NCBI GenBank assembly: GCA_964426875.1 | Contig: CAYRSB010000002.1 | Span: 1-64,000, forward strand | Length of the DNA: 64,000 nt | Direction: 5' to 3' | Origin: Caldatribacterium sp964426875 | Lineage (GTDB): Bacteria > Atribacterota > Atribacteria > Atribacterales > Caldatribacteriaceae | Part shown: piece after piece, positions 51,893 to 60,631 of the stretch | Layout of the letters: the number at the start of each line of letters is the position of its first letter | How positions within the stretch are numbered: the stretch's first letter is position 1 | Made by a program: the position numbers and the translations under genes | The notes under the pieces: model-generated | Database searches by the model: none | The model's input: the letters and a program-made list of their open reading frames with translations, nothing else | Told to the model about the DNA's origin: nothing

Positions 51893-52380
51893 TTTGAAAG
51901 GAATCGAAAGATACTCACGGCAATAACGATGTTCACCAGGGATCCCACAAGAAGCGAGGGGAAAATTCCCACAAAGAATCCCCACCCGAAAAGAGGCACA
52001 AGGCTCAAAGGGGCGAAAACCCCATTCAGGATTGTTCCGATCACTATTGCCGGAATGTACTTCCACCGCGAGAATACGAAGCGAAATGTGGCCACGATTC
52101 CTGCCATCTCAAGGGCAACGAGAAAATGTACTGGAATCCCCAAGGGAAATCCTACATTGAAGGAAGTAAGGAGATGTCCTAAGAAGGCGATGGCTGCTCC
52201 CTCAGGGTACCCAAAGAGAAGGCTTCCCAGAAACCCAGGCAGAGAGTCTAAGGCCACGGTCCCGGTGGGACTGGGAATCTTCAAAAACGACCCCACAAGA
52301 CAGAGTGCTACAAGCGCTGCCACGAGACTCATCCGCAGGGAAAGGGATTGGATGTGTGGTTTTCGCTTCATAGAACTCAT
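51889..52380 (-). CDS. cblT: ECF transporter S component, probable alpha-ribazole transporter
   Basis: This 163-residue protein has about five or six hydrophobic segments and the small S-component layout, with a loop SFLKIPSPTGTVALDSLPGF after TM1. It would bind a vitamin and join a shared ECF energising module that is not in the window. The cobalamin riboswitch upstream points to a cobalamin-related substrate. Paired with the CblS-like gene, alpha-ribazole is the best guess, with cobalamin or cobinamide as alternatives. The start near 52380 is poorly marked: ATG 52371 has AAAGGTGG at 52382-52389 upstream. Confidence 0.72.
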   Translation of the reverse strand: MSSMKRKPHIQSLSLRMSLVAALVALCLVGSFLKIPSPTGTVALDSLPGFLGSLLFGYPEGAAIAFLGHLLTSFNVGFPLGIPVHFLVALEMAGIVATFRFVFSRWKYIPAIVIGTILNGVFAPLSLVPLFGWGFFVGIFPSLLVGSLVNIVIAVSIFRFLSK

Positions 52381-52396
52381 CCACCTTTCAAGTACG

Positions 52397-52431
52397 AATA
52401 AAAAAGTCCTCAGGCTAAGCCTGAGGACTTT
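52397..52431 (-). terminator. Expression-platform terminator of the cobalamin riboswitch
   Basis: A 13-bp stem (52403-52415 with 52419-52431) with a 3-base loop is followed on the minus strand by a run of T at 52405-52397. It lies between the aptamer and the ECF gene, so cobalamin binding probably promotes termination. Confidence 0.9.
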
Positions 52432-52445
52432 GCCATCATCCTCAA

Positions 52446-52605
52446 CGGCGCTTCCGTGGCAGGTCTTCTGGCTCAGGTTCCTCAGAAAAGGGCCCTTCCC
52501 GGGTTTCCCCAGTGGGATTCCTCCCTTTCCTCCCCATCACAGCGGTGGGTCCGCGCCGGATTTGCACCGGACTTCCCTATTCTCCCTTATCGGGCACCAC
52601 AGAAG
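52446..52605 (-). promoter_or_regulatory. Cobalamin riboswitch aptamer
   Basis: On the minus strand the sequence contains GGTGCAAATCC, GCGGACCCACCGCTGTGATG and the B12 box near 52455-52475 (GCCAGAAGACCTGCC). These are the conserved core of cobalamin riboswitches. It regulates the ECF S-component and CblS-like genes in the minus direction. Confidence 0.92.
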
Positions 52606-52632
52606 CTACGTGTTTTTTCTTTCTTTGTATCC

Positions 52633-52661
52633 ATTGTAACGTTTGGGATGCTCTGTGACAA
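52633..52661 (-). promoter_or_regulatory. Promoter of the cobalamin-riboswitch operon
   Basis: On the minus strand TTGTCA (52661-52656), 17 bp and TACAAT (52638-52633) lie about 30 bp before the aptamer. Confidence 0.8.
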
Positions 52662-52667
52662 GAGGAC

Positions 52668-52820
52668 TCACGGAAAGTCTCTTGCAAAGAGTACGCTGCC
52701 GTTCTTGAAGGCTTCCTGGACAAGGGGATCCGAGAGTTCCTCCTTGGTGTAGGGGAAGACGTCCGCCGGAAAGAGGGCCCTTACAGAACCGAAGGATTCT
52801 TCGCGTGCAAAGGAGGACAT
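52668..52820 (-). CDS. Small ORF resembling the C-terminus of a nucleotidyltransferase-domain protein
   Basis: ATG 52820, preceded by AAGGAGG at seven bases, opens a 50-residue frame (MSSFAREESFGSVRALFPAD, then VFPYTKEELSDPLVQEAFKN). The DVFPYTxEEL...P.V..A...G segment is like the end of MNT/nucleotidyltransferase-domain proteins of toxin-antitoxin type. The catalytic GSRARG part is missing, so this is either a remnant or a new small protein. Confidence 0.4.
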   Translation of the reverse strand: MSSFAREESFGSVRALFPADVFPYTKEELSDPLVQEAFKNGSVLFARDFP

Positions 52821-53009
52821 CTTGAATCCTCCTTCCTGGCAAGGTACTCCATGAGGCTACCTGCATCGGGTCCGTTGGAGGTAATAATGGCCAGGGGTCC
52901 GGGCACAGCTCTCCCCTTGATAAGCATAGAACGCTGTGCTCTTTTTTCAATATGTTCTTTTGTGTGATATCTTTAATTTCGCAAGAAGCAGAGGTAATGT
53001 CATTTTTGC
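52821..53009 (-). other. Possible remnant and spacer upstream of the peptidase operon
   Basis: A 48-residue frame from ATG 52928 (MLIKGRAVPGPLAIITSNGP) overlaps the nucleotidyltransferase-like remnant and has no good ribosome site. It may be part of the same decayed gene. The rest of the spacer up to the plus-strand promoter is A/T-rich with nothing recognisable. Confidence 0.3.
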
Positions 53010-53015
53010 TATAAT
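53007..53015 (+). promoter_or_regulatory. Extended -10 promoter of the peptidase/oligopeptide transporter operon
   Basis: TGCTATAAT (TGN plus TATAAT) ends 33 bp before the TTG start of the first peptidase-like gene. The -35 is weak, as is common for extended -10 promoters. Confidence 0.65.
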
Positions 53016-53048
53016 CTCTCAAGAGTTGATGAGAAAGGAGTGGTGCCC

Positions 53049-54095
53049 TTGCCGAAGCTCTATGAGTACGAATTGGGTAAGGCGGCAGATATTTTGGTGC
53101 GAGAACTCTTCAAGCTCAAGGAAGGGGAAACGTTCCTCATCACTGCGGACACAGAGAGTGACGAGCGGGTGGTTGATGCCACTGCTCGGGTGGCCTTCTC
53201 CTGTGGAGCAAAGCCCGTGGTTTTCTGGATTCCCGCACCTCTTGGGGTGGGAAAAGCAGCCGACCCCATGCTCCCTATGGAGGCCTTGACGGCTGTTCTT
53301 CGAGCTTCCGATGCCTGGGTGGAATTCAACAATCAGTGGCTTTTGTACTCCACGCCTTATGACCGGGCTCTCAAGGAGAACCCCAAGCTCCGGCACCTTT
53401 GCCTTGTAGGAATGAACGTCGATATGATGGTTCGGTGTATCGGACGGGTAGACTACCCTGTTTTACGAGAGTTTCAAGAGAGGCTGGCTGAGAAGACGCG
53501 CCGGGCCAAGAAGGTTCGCATGACTACCCCAGCCGGGGGGGATGTGGAATTTGAGAATGATCCTACGCATCCGGTGAACTGTGAATTAGGATATGCTGAT
53601 ACCCCTGGTTCACACATGATGTCAGGACAGATTGCCTGGACCCCGAACCTCGACACGGTGAATGGGGTCATCGTTTTTGATGGTTCGGTGGTTCCCCCTA
53701 TCGGTCTTGTGAAAGAACCCATCCGCCTTGCTGTGGAAAGAGGGAAAATCGTGAAGGTAGAGGGTGGGAAGGAAGCGGTGGAGTTTGAAAACTGGCTCAA
53801 AAGCTTCAATCATCCCCGTATGTTCTATATGGCTCACGTATGCTATGGATTCAATCCTGGCGCAAAGCTCACCGGGGATATCCTCGAGGATGAACGGGTC
53901 TGGGGATGCACTGAGTGGGGCGTGGGGAACATCGGTGCTATCCTTCTTCCTCCCGATGGGATTCCTGCGCCTTCACACTCAGACGGCATTTGCCTCAACA
54001 CCTCGGTCTGGCTCGATGATGTTCTCATTATTGACCGGGGCCAGGTGGTAGATCCGGATCTCAGAGTACTTGCAGCAAAGCTCGGAAAGGCTTAA
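53049..54095 (+). CDS. M29-like aminopeptidase/NicX-like family protein
   Basis: This 348-residue protein belongs by eye to the family that includes M29 aminopeptidases and 2,5-dihydroxypyridine dioxygenase. It has an N-terminal Rossmann-like half (LKEGETFLITADTESDERV) and a C-terminal metal-site half (NPGAKLTGDILEDERVWGC, PSHSDGICLN). TTG 53049 is eight bases after AAAGGAG; GTG 53040/53043 are alternatives. A paralog follows directly, then an oligopeptide ABC transporter, which favours a peptidase role on imported peptides. Metal ligands cannot be assigned with certainty. Confidence 0.7.
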   Translation: MPKLYEYELGKAADILVRELFKLKEGETFLITADTESDERVVDATARVAFSCGAKPVVFWIPAPLGVGKAADPMLPMEALTAVLRASDAWVEFNNQWLLYSTPYDRALKENPKLRHLCLVGMNVDMMVRCIGRVDYPVLREFQERLAEKTRRAKKVRMTTPAGGDVEFENDPTHPVNCELGYADTPGSHMMSGQIAWTPNLDTVNGVIVFDGSVVPPIGLVKEPIRLAVERGKIVKVEGGKEAVEFENWLKSFNHPRMFYMAHVCYGFNPGAKLTGDILEDERVWGCTEWGVGNIGAILLPPDGIPAPSHSDGICLNTSVWLDDVLIIDRGQVVDPDLRVLAAKLGKA

Positions 54096-54110
54096 AAGGA
54101 GGGATTCTCT

Positions 54111-55082
54111 GTGCAAACCGCACCTCTTATGAAGGGAGCCATGGTTGCCGTCCGAGATTGCATGGGTGTGAAGCCGGGGGAACGAGTTCTTGTAGTGACT
54201 GATACAGGTAAACTCTCTATTGCCGAGAGTTTCTTTTTCGCCCTCCATGCCCTGGGAGTAGATGGAGTCATGATGGTCATGATTCCTCGCTCCCACCATG
54301 CAGAAGAACCACCGGACGAGGTGAAAGCAGCACTTTGTTCTTGCGACGTGGCACTTCTTGTGACTACGATGAGTCTCACCCATACCCATGCCCGCATGGA
54401 AGCTACCTCCCGGGGTGCCCGGGTCGCGAGTATGCCCGGGATTACCGAGGATATGATGACTGTGGGAGCCATGACTGCGGATTACCATAAGGTCTCGGAG
54501 CTCAGTTGGAAGGTGACGCGTCTTCTTGAGGAAGGGAAGGAGGTGGTCATCACCACGGAGCGGGGAACCAATCTTCGCATGAGCATCATTGGGAGGAAAC
54601 CGGGAACACCGCCCGATGACGGGTTGTATCGGGAGCCGGGAAGATGGGGAAACCTTCCTGCCGGAGAGGCGTATATTGCCCCAGTAGAGGAATCGGTTGA
54701 GGGTGTGGCAGTGATCGACGGCTCTATGTCCCCCCTTGGGGTCCTGGGCGAGCCAATACGCCTTGTTATCGAAAGAGGAAAGGTGGTGAAAATCGAAGGC
54801 GGGAAAGAAGCGCAAGCCTTGACCCATTTCCTTGAGGAACTCGGTGACCCCAACGCCTACTTTGTAGGGGAGTTGGGGATTGGTACCAACGAGAAGGCTC
54901 GGGTGACGGGGAACATTCTTGAGGATGAGAAGGCCTTTAAAACGGTGCATATTGCCTTGGGGATGAACGTCGATATGGGTGGGAAAATTGAATCAAAGAC
55001 CCACAACGACGGAATCATCCTCAATCCCACAGTTGTAGTGGACGGAAAGGTCATCATGGACAAAGGAGTTTTCACCATATAA
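54111..55082 (+). CDS. M29-like aminopeptidase family protein, paralog
   Basis: The 323-residue protein is a shorter paralog of the preceding gene product. It has MGVKPGERVLVVTDTGK and HTHARMEATSRGARVASMPG in the first half. The second half has IDGSMSPLGVLGEPIRLVIE, TGNILEDEKAF and SKTHNDGIILNPTVVVDGK, matching segments of its neighbour. GTG 54111 follows AAAGGAGGG. The gene is 13 bp before the substrate-binding protein gene. Two different subunits or two specificities are possible; the catalytic state is not proven. Confidence 0.7.
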   Translation: MQTAPLMKGAMVAVRDCMGVKPGERVLVVTDTGKLSIAESFFFALHALGVDGVMMVMIPRSHHAEEPPDEVKAALCSCDVALLVTTMSLTHTHARMEATSRGARVASMPGITEDMMTVGAMTADYHKVSELSWKVTRLLEEGKEVVITTERGTNLRMSIIGRKPGTPPDDGLYREPGRWGNLPAGEAYIAPVEESVEGVAVIDGSMSPLGVLGEPIRLVIERGKVVKIEGGKEAQALTHFLEELGDPNAYFVGELGIGTNEKARVTGNILEDEKAFKTVHIALGMNVDMGGKIESKTHNDGIILNPTVVVDGKVIMDKGVFTI

Positions 55083-55095
55083 GGAGGGAAACTCA

Positions 55096-56733
55096 ATGAA
55101 GAAGTACACTCTTTTCGTATGTCTTGTGATTGGTGTACTCTTTTTGGGGAGTGTGGCCTTTGCCGAGTCGACGAAAGTCGTGCGTTTCACCGAAGCCTGG
55201 CCTACCTATATCGATCCTGCAGTGGCGGCGGACTTCTCAAGCTCTGTTTCCGTATCGAACCTCTATGACACCCTTGTTTTCCCCACCTATGATGGTGAGG
55301 TGGTGCCCCATCTTGCTGAATCTTGGGAAGTGTCCGAAGACGGTCTTACGTATACTTTCCATCTTCGCAAGGGAGTGAAATTCCATGACGGAAGTGAGCT
55401 TAAAGCCGAAGACGTTGTCTTCAGTATGGAGCGCCTTCTTACCATTGGCCAGGGATACAGTTACATCTTTAAGCCTGTAGTAGAGAAAGTCGAGGCTTTG
55501 GACGACTACACTGTTCGTTTTCAGCTCAAAAAGTCTTTTGGACCGTTCCTCTACGCTTTGGTACGCCTCTACATTGTGAACAGAGATGAAGTTCTTGCTC
55601 ACGTTGAGCCTACCGGTGAATATGGGGAGATGGGAGATTACGGGAAGAAGTGGCTTCTGACTCATGACGCTGGCTCTGGGCCCTACATGGTGAAAGAGAT
55701 GCGCCTTGAAGAGTACCTCCATGCCGTAAGATTCCCTGATTACTGGAAGCCTCTCGATCCTAACGCCCCTGAGGAGTTCAAGTACATCGGAACCACTGAA
55801 ACTGCCACGGTTCGGACACTCATCAAAAAGCGGGAGCTTGAGATCTCCGACTTTCGCCAGCCAGCAGAATTCTATGATACGGTAAGCAAAATTGAAGGGA
55901 TCAAGGTGGCCAAGCTCTTCGGTGGTAGCACCTTCTTCTGTATGATCCATAACCGTAAGCCTCCCACGGACGATGTGCATTTCCGAAAAGCTCTCGCCTA
56001 TGTCATCGACTACGACGCTGTTGCCAATCAAATTTTCCCTGGAGCGCGGCAGGCTCAGGGACCGGTTTCGTTTATCCTTCCTGGTCACAACCCTGATCTC
56101 TACCAGTACAAGCGGAATATAGAAAAGGCCAAAGAAGAGCTTGCTCAGTCGAGGTACGCCGACAAGCTTGACGAATATCCGGTAGACCTTGTGTGGTGTG
56201 CTGAGGTTCCAGATGAAGAGAAAGTGGCTCTCCTCATTCAATCAAATGCCGCAGAGCTCGGCATCAAGGTCAATGTCATTAAAACCCCCTGGATGAAGAT
56301 CATTGAAGAAGTAGCCACTCCTGAAACTACCGCCCATATGTATCTCATTTTTGTTTCACCGCACTACGCCGAGGCTGGCTCTATGCTTCAGTCCAAATAC
56401 CACTCTTCTTCCTGTGGAACCTGGGAACAGACAGAATGGTTGCAGGATCCTGAACTCGATGCGATGATTGAAGATGCCATTGCTACCGTTGACAAAGAAG
56501 AGCGTTTTGCCAAGTATCGGAAGATTCAGGAGTACATCGTGAATCTCTGTCCCTCACTCTTCCTTATCGACCAGCCTGAGAACTATGCTTACCAAGATTA
56601 CTACGTCGACTGGACGGCAGCAGAGCGGGCGGAACGAGGTGAAAAAGTCAATCCAGTTATGGGATACAACCACTACATGCCCGATATACGGATTTACCCT
56701 GAAAAGCGCGAGGAGTTGCTGAGAAAGGAATAG
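55096..56733 (+). CDS. Family 5 extracellular solute-binding protein (oligopeptide type)
   Basis: This 545-residue SBP has a signal peptide (residues 1-23, ending VAFA). Family-5 features follow: LYDTLVFPTYDGEVVPHLAESWEVSEDG, YTFHLRKGVKFHDGSELKAEDVVFSMERL, FRKALAYVIDYDAV and a C-terminal CPSLFLIDQPENYAY. It captures peptides or similar ligands for the DppBCDF-type transporter downstream. ATG 55096 follows AGGAGGG. A hairpin terminator after the gene suggests that it is made in excess over the permeases. Confidence 0.9.
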   Translation: MKKYTLFVCLVIGVLFLGSVAFAESTKVVRFTEAWPTYIDPAVAADFSSSVSVSNLYDTLVFPTYDGEVVPHLAESWEVSEDGLTYTFHLRKGVKFHDGSELKAEDVVFSMERLLTIGQGYSYIFKPVVEKVEALDDYTVRFQLKKSFGPFLYALVRLYIVNRDEVLAHVEPTGEYGEMGDYGKKWLLTHDAGSGPYMVKEMRLEEYLHAVRFPDYWKPLDPNAPEEFKYIGTTETATVRTLIKKRELEISDFRQPAEFYDTVSKIEGIKVAKLFGGSTFFCMIHNRKPPTDDVHFRKALAYVIDYDAVANQIFPGARQAQGPVSFILPGHNPDLYQYKRNIEKAKEELAQSRYADKLDEYPVDLVWCAEVPDEEKVALLIQSNAAELGIKVNVIKTPWMKIIEEVATPETTAHMYLIFVSPHYAEAGSMLQSKYHSSSCGTWEQTEWLQDPELDAMIEDAIATVDKEERFAKYRKIQEYIVNLCPSLFLIDQPENYAYQDYYVDWTAAERAERGEKVNPVMGYNHYMPDIRIYPEKREELLRKE

Positions 56734-56744
56734 CAGGTATAATA

Positions 56745-56781
56745 GGGGGAGGCCCCGTAAAGGGGTCTCCCCATTCTTTTT
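56745..56781 (+). terminator. Internal attenuating hairpin after the binding-protein gene
   Basis: GGGGAGGCCCC pairs with GGGGTCTCCCC (one G-U) around GTAAA and is followed by a T-rich stretch. Partial termination here would lower the expression of the membrane and ATPase genes relative to the binding protein. Confidence 0.8.
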
Positions 56782-56800
56782 CGAGGTTGGTGAAAGGGTA

Positions 56801-57826
56801 ATGAACTTTTCCCGGTATCTTGTGCGCCGATTGGGGTATTCTGTTTTTGTGCTTTTGGGACTTTCCGTTGTTGTTTTCATTATTGCCCGCCTTGTTCCCG
56901 GTGATCCTGCCAGGGCTGCCTTAGGTCCCCGGGCTACGCAGGAAGCTGTGGAGGCCCTGCGAGCAAGACTGCACCTTGACAAACCCCTCTATATCCAGTA
57001 TTTCTTTTGGCTTAAGTCTGTCTTTCAAGGAGACTTTGGAGAGTCTCTCTATACCCGCCGTCCAGTGATTGAGGACATCGGTGAGTTCCTTCCGGCAACC
57101 TTAGAGCTCGCCCTTTTTGCCGGATTTTTCATGGCCCTTTTTGGGCTTCTTTTGGGAGTCCTCTCAGCCCGGTATGCCAACACCTGGGTGGATAACTTGG
57201 TGCGGATCTTTGCCTACCTCGGCATTGCTACCCCAGCCTTTGTGGTGGCCATTATTCTCATCCTGCTTTTTGGGATGTACTACGAGGTTTTCCCCACCAT
57301 CGGGCGCTTGAGCTCAGGGGTGAGTGCACCTCCCCGTCTGACCGGCCTTATAACCCTCGACAGTCTCTTTACCGGCAACTGGGGTGCCTTTTTCGATGCA
57401 CTCAAGCATCTCTTTCTCCCTGCTTTGAGTCTTTCTCTTGGTGGTCTTTTTCAGGAAGCCCGTATCACCCGTTCCAGTATGCTTGGGAATGCCAAAAGAG
57501 ACTTTGTGGCTGCCGCCCGAGCCTATGGGGTTCCAGAAAGAGTTGTGATAGCGAAGTATCTCTTTAAGCCCTCTATTATTCCTACCGTTTCCATTTTGGG
57601 TCTTGACTTTGCTGCACTCATTGGGAACGCCTTTTTAGTAGAGCTCCTCTTCAACTGGCCGGGACTTTCTCGCTACGGCATCAATGTTATGCTTCGCAAG
57701 GACATTGAAGCCATTGTGGCAGTGGTCATGGTCCTTGGAGTGGTCTTTACCGTAGTCAACATCATCGTCGACCTTGTTGTGGCGTATCTTGACCCAAGAA
57801 TTCGTCTTGTAGAGAGGGGCGAGTGA
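56801..57826 (+). CDS. Oligopeptide ABC transporter permease, DppB-like
   Basis: The 341-residue protein has six membrane segments with the family N-terminus YLVRRLGYSVFVLLGLSVVVF and RLVPGDPARAALG. The loop motif that contacts the ATPases is REARITRSSML...DFVAAARAYGVPERVVIAKYLF. ATG 56801 lies 67 bp after the binding-protein stop, behind the hairpin. It forms a heterodimer with the DppC-like protein. Confidence 0.92.
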   Translation: MNFSRYLVRRLGYSVFVLLGLSVVVFIIARLVPGDPARAALGPRATQEAVEALRARLHLDKPLYIQYFFWLKSVFQGDFGESLYTRRPVIEDIGEFLPATLELALFAGFFMALFGLLLGVLSARYANTWVDNLVRIFAYLGIATPAFVVAIILILLFGMYYEVFPTIGRLSSGVSAPPRLTGLITLDSLFTGNWGAFFDALKHLFLPALSLSLGGLFQEARITRSSMLGNAKRDFVAAARAYGVPERVVIAKYLFKPSIIPTVSILGLDFAALIGNAFLVELLFNWPGLSRYGINVMLRKDIEAIVAVVMVLGVVFTVVNIIVDLVVAYLDPRIRLVERGE

Positions 57827-57827
57827 G

Positions 57828-58682
57828 ATGCGACGGACAAAGATAGGCCGATGGTGGTATAAATTTTCCCGAAACCCTCTCTCAGTAGTGGGACTTGTTA
57901 TTGTCATTATGGTGGTCTTTTGTGCCGTTTTTGCCCCCTGGGTAGCACCGTACCCTGACCATGCCGGGCCTTATGTAAATTACGGTGAGGCTAATCGTCC
58001 TCCTTCGCTTTCTCATCTTTTTGGAACGGATGTTTTCGGTCGAGATGTCTTGAGTCGGGTTATCTTTGCCCTTCGTTCCTCTCTTCTCATGGGGGCTGTG
58101 GTTTTGGCCATTGTGGTTCCGGTGGGAGTGACTCTGGGGCTTCTGGCCGGATACTTCAAGGAGTCTTGGATTGATATCCTCATTATGCGTATTACTGACA
58201 TTTTTCTCTCCGTTCCTCCTCTTATTTTGGCTTTAGCCATCACTTCTGTTCTCAAGCCCAACCTTACCAATGCCATGATTGCTGTATCTGTCATGTGGTG
58301 GCCTTGGTATACTCGCCTTGTCTATGGCATGGCTACATCTTTACGCAACGAATACTTTGTACAGTCGGCAGAACTCATCGGAGCAAGCAAACCTCATATC
58401 CTTTTTCGGGAAATCTTGCCGAACTGTGTCTCCACCGTTCTCACTAAAATGACCCTGGATATGGGATGGGTAATCTTAATCGGCGCAGCCCTGAGTTTTG
58501 TAGGGCTTGGGGAACAACCCCCCAAGCCTGCTTTGGGGACCATGGTGGCTGATGGGGCAAAGTATCTCCCTGAATATTGGTGGATTTCTGTTTTTCCCGG
58601 GCTGGCTATCATGCTCATTGTCCTTGGTTTCAACCTTCTGGGTGACGGCATAGGAGACCTCTTCTCTCTGGAGGAAGCGTGA
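57828..58682 (+). CDS. Oligopeptide ABC transporter permease, DppC-like
   Basis: The 284-residue protein has five to six membrane segments, the N-terminal NPLSVVGLVIVIMVVF, the GTDVFGRDVLSRVI motif of DppC/OppC, and the EAA-loop NEYFVQSAELIGASKPHILF. ATG 57828 follows the DppB stop after one base. The end overlaps the first ATPase gene by 4 bp. Confidence 0.93.
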   Translation: MRRTKIGRWWYKFSRNPLSVVGLVIVIMVVFCAVFAPWVAPYPDHAGPYVNYGEANRPPSLSHLFGTDVFGRDVLSRVIFALRSSLLMGAVVLAIVVPVGVTLGLLAGYFKESWIDILIMRITDIFLSVPPLILALAITSVLKPNLTNAMIAVSVMWWPWYTRLVYGMATSLRNEYFVQSAELIGASKPHILFREILPNCVSTVLTKMTLDMGWVILIGAALSFVGLGEQPPKPALGTMVADGAKYLPEYWWISVFPGLAIMLIVLGFNLLGDGIGDLFSLEEA

Positions 58683-59668
58683 TAATGCAGAACGTGCTCT
58701 TAGACATTCAGGACCTTGTGGTGCACTTTCGGGTGTATGGAGGATATCTTAAGGTTCTTGATGGAGTACAGCTTCGGGTTCATCAACAGGAAAAAGTGGG
58801 CTTAGTCGGTGAAACGGGTTGTGGTAAGACGACCACCATGAAGACCATCATGGGCATTCTCCCTCAGCCCCCTGGGGTTATCAAAGGAGGAAAGATACTC
58901 TTTCGGGGGAAAGATGTTCTTTCCATGAAACCTTACGAGCTTGAAGATTTGCGCCGTCGTAGTATTTCTATGATCTTTCAAGACCCTACGGCGGCTCTCA
59001 ACCCCGTCTTCACTGTGGGAGAGCAACTTAAAGATGCTGTTCGATATGCCCTGGGGAAAAGAGATCACGGTTCTCTTGAAGAAGTAGCCCTTTCGGCTCT
59101 TCATGCTGTAGCGCTTCCAGATCCTCTCCGCATTCTTGAGAGTTACCCCATACAGCTTTCGGGAGGCATGCGCCAGCGGGTGTGTATTGCCCTGGCTCTG
59201 GCCTGTCCTAAGGAACTTCTCATTGCTGATGAGCCTGGAACCTCTCTTGACGTGACTATTCAGGACCAGATTCTGCGCCTCATCCATCGTCTGGCAGAAG
59301 AACGCAGAATGGCTGTCATTCTCATTTCCCATTCTCTGGGGGTCATACGAGAGTGGACGGAGAGAGTGTATGTGATGTACGCTGGGACAATTGTAGAGGA
59401 AGCTAAAACCGAAGAGCTCTTTTTCCATCCTCTTCATCCTTATACCAAAGCCTTGATGGATTGTGTTCCCAAACTCACCGGAGAGGGCATAGCTGAAGGT
59501 ATCCCTGGAAGGATTCCTGATTACTTTGACCCTCCTTCGGGTTGTCGTTTTCACCCCCGCTGTACCTATCGCATGGAGGTCTGTGAGCTGGAAAGGCCCC
59601 GACTTTTTGAAGTGGAGAGTGGGCATCGGGTGGCCTGCTTTCTTTTTGGGAGGAAAAGGGATGAGTGA
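58679..59668 (+). CDS. Oligopeptide ABC transporter ATPase, DppD-like
   Basis: The 329-residue ATPase has Walker A GETGCGKTT, signature LSGGMRQRV, Walker B ELLIADEPG and the oligopeptide C-terminal zinc/Fe-S-like region with CRFHPRC and CELERP. It energises transport with the DppF-like protein. GTG 58679 overlaps the DppC stop; ATG 58685 is an alternative start. Confidence 0.92.
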   Translation: MIMQNVLLDIQDLVVHFRVYGGYLKVLDGVQLRVHQQEKVGLVGETGCGKTTTMKTIMGILPQPPGVIKGGKILFRGKDVLSMKPYELEDLRRRSISMIFQDPTAALNPVFTVGEQLKDAVRYALGKRDHGSLEEVALSALHAVALPDPLRILESYPIQLSGGMRQRVCIALALACPKELLIADEPGTSLDVTIQDQILRLIHRLAEERRMAVILISHSLGVIREWTERVYVMYAGTIVEEAKTEELFFHPLHPYTKALMDCVPKLTGEGIAEGIPGRIPDYFDPPSGCRFHPRCTYRMEVCELERPRLFEVESGHRVACFLFGRKRDE

Positions 59669-60617
59669 ACTCCTTCGTGTTGAGAATTTGCGAAAGTTCT
59701 TTGTCACATCCCGGGGAACGGTGAAAGCAGTGCAGGATGTGAGCTTTGTCATTCATCCTGGAGAAACCTTTGGGTTAGTGGGAGAATCAGGCTCGGGGAA
59801 GAGTACTGTAGCCTACATGGTCATGGGGATGTATCGGCCGAGCGGTGGTCGTATTCTTTTTAAGGGAAGAGATATCACCGTGCCTCATTCTCGCCGTCCT
59901 CTCTTTCTCAAGAAAGACCTGCAGATTGTCTTTCAGGATCCCGGCTCTTCCTTGAACCCTCGGCGTTCGGTCCAGGAAATCCTGGAACTTCCGCTTCTCG
60001 TACACCATATGGTTGACAAAAGGAGGGTTAAAGAGAAAACGGAGGAGCTCTTGAGTATGGTGGAACTTCCTCCCGATTACGCCGAAAAATACCCCCGTGC
60101 CCTTGGGGGAGGGGAGAAACAGATGGTAGCCATCGCTCGGGCCCTGAGTACCGAGCCATCCCTTCTTGTCCTTGACGAACCTACCTCGGCACTCGATGTT
60201 TCCATCCAGGCCAAAATCATCAATACTCTGGTACGGATCCAGAAAGAGCGTCGCCTGGGTTATCTTTTCATCACCCACGATCTGAGCCTTATGCGAAACA
60301 TCGCCCATCGGGTGGCCATCATGTATCTGGGGAGAATCATGGAGCTTGCCCTGTCTCAAGTTTTCTTTGAACGACCTCTTCACCCTTATACCCAGATGCT
60401 TCTTTCTTCCATTCCTGTCGTTTCTGAGGAGGAAGAAAAGCTTAAACCGGGGAAGATCGTTTCTACTGGGGAAATCCCAAGCCCTGTTAATCTCCCTCCA
60501 GGCTGCTCCTTTCATCCTCGCTGTCACAGAGCGCAAGGTGTGTGCCGGGAAAAGGAGCCAGAGATGGTTGAGGTGGAAAAAGACCACTTTGTGCGTTGTC
60601 TTCTCTATGCTGGGTAG
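59661..60617 (+). CDS. Oligopeptide ABC transporter ATPase, DppF-like
   Basis: This 318-residue ATPase has Walker A GESGSGKST and Walker B LLVLDEPTSALDVS. The signature reads LGGGEKQMVAIA, where the normal second Ser is Gly. The C-terminal motif has CSFHPRC and CREKEP. ATG 59661 is preceded by GAGGAAAAGGG and overlaps the DppD end by 8 bp. The two ATPases form the heterodimeric motor of the transporter. Confidence 0.92.
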   Translation: MSELLRVENLRKFFVTSRGTVKAVQDVSFVIHPGETFGLVGESGSGKSTVAYMVMGMYRPSGGRILFKGRDITVPHSRRPLFLKKDLQIVFQDPGSSLNPRRSVQEILELPLLVHHMVDKRRVKEKTEELLSMVELPPDYAEKYPRALGGGEKQMVAIARALSTEPSLLVLDEPTSALDVSIQAKIINTLVRIQKERRLGYLFITHDLSLMRNIAHRVAIMYLGRIMELALSQVFFERPLHPYTQMLLSSIPVVSEEEEKLKPGKIVSTGEIPSPVNLPPGCSFHPRCHRAQGVCREKEPEMVEVEKDHFVRCLLYAG

Positions 60618-60631
60618 AGTAGGAGGAAGTT

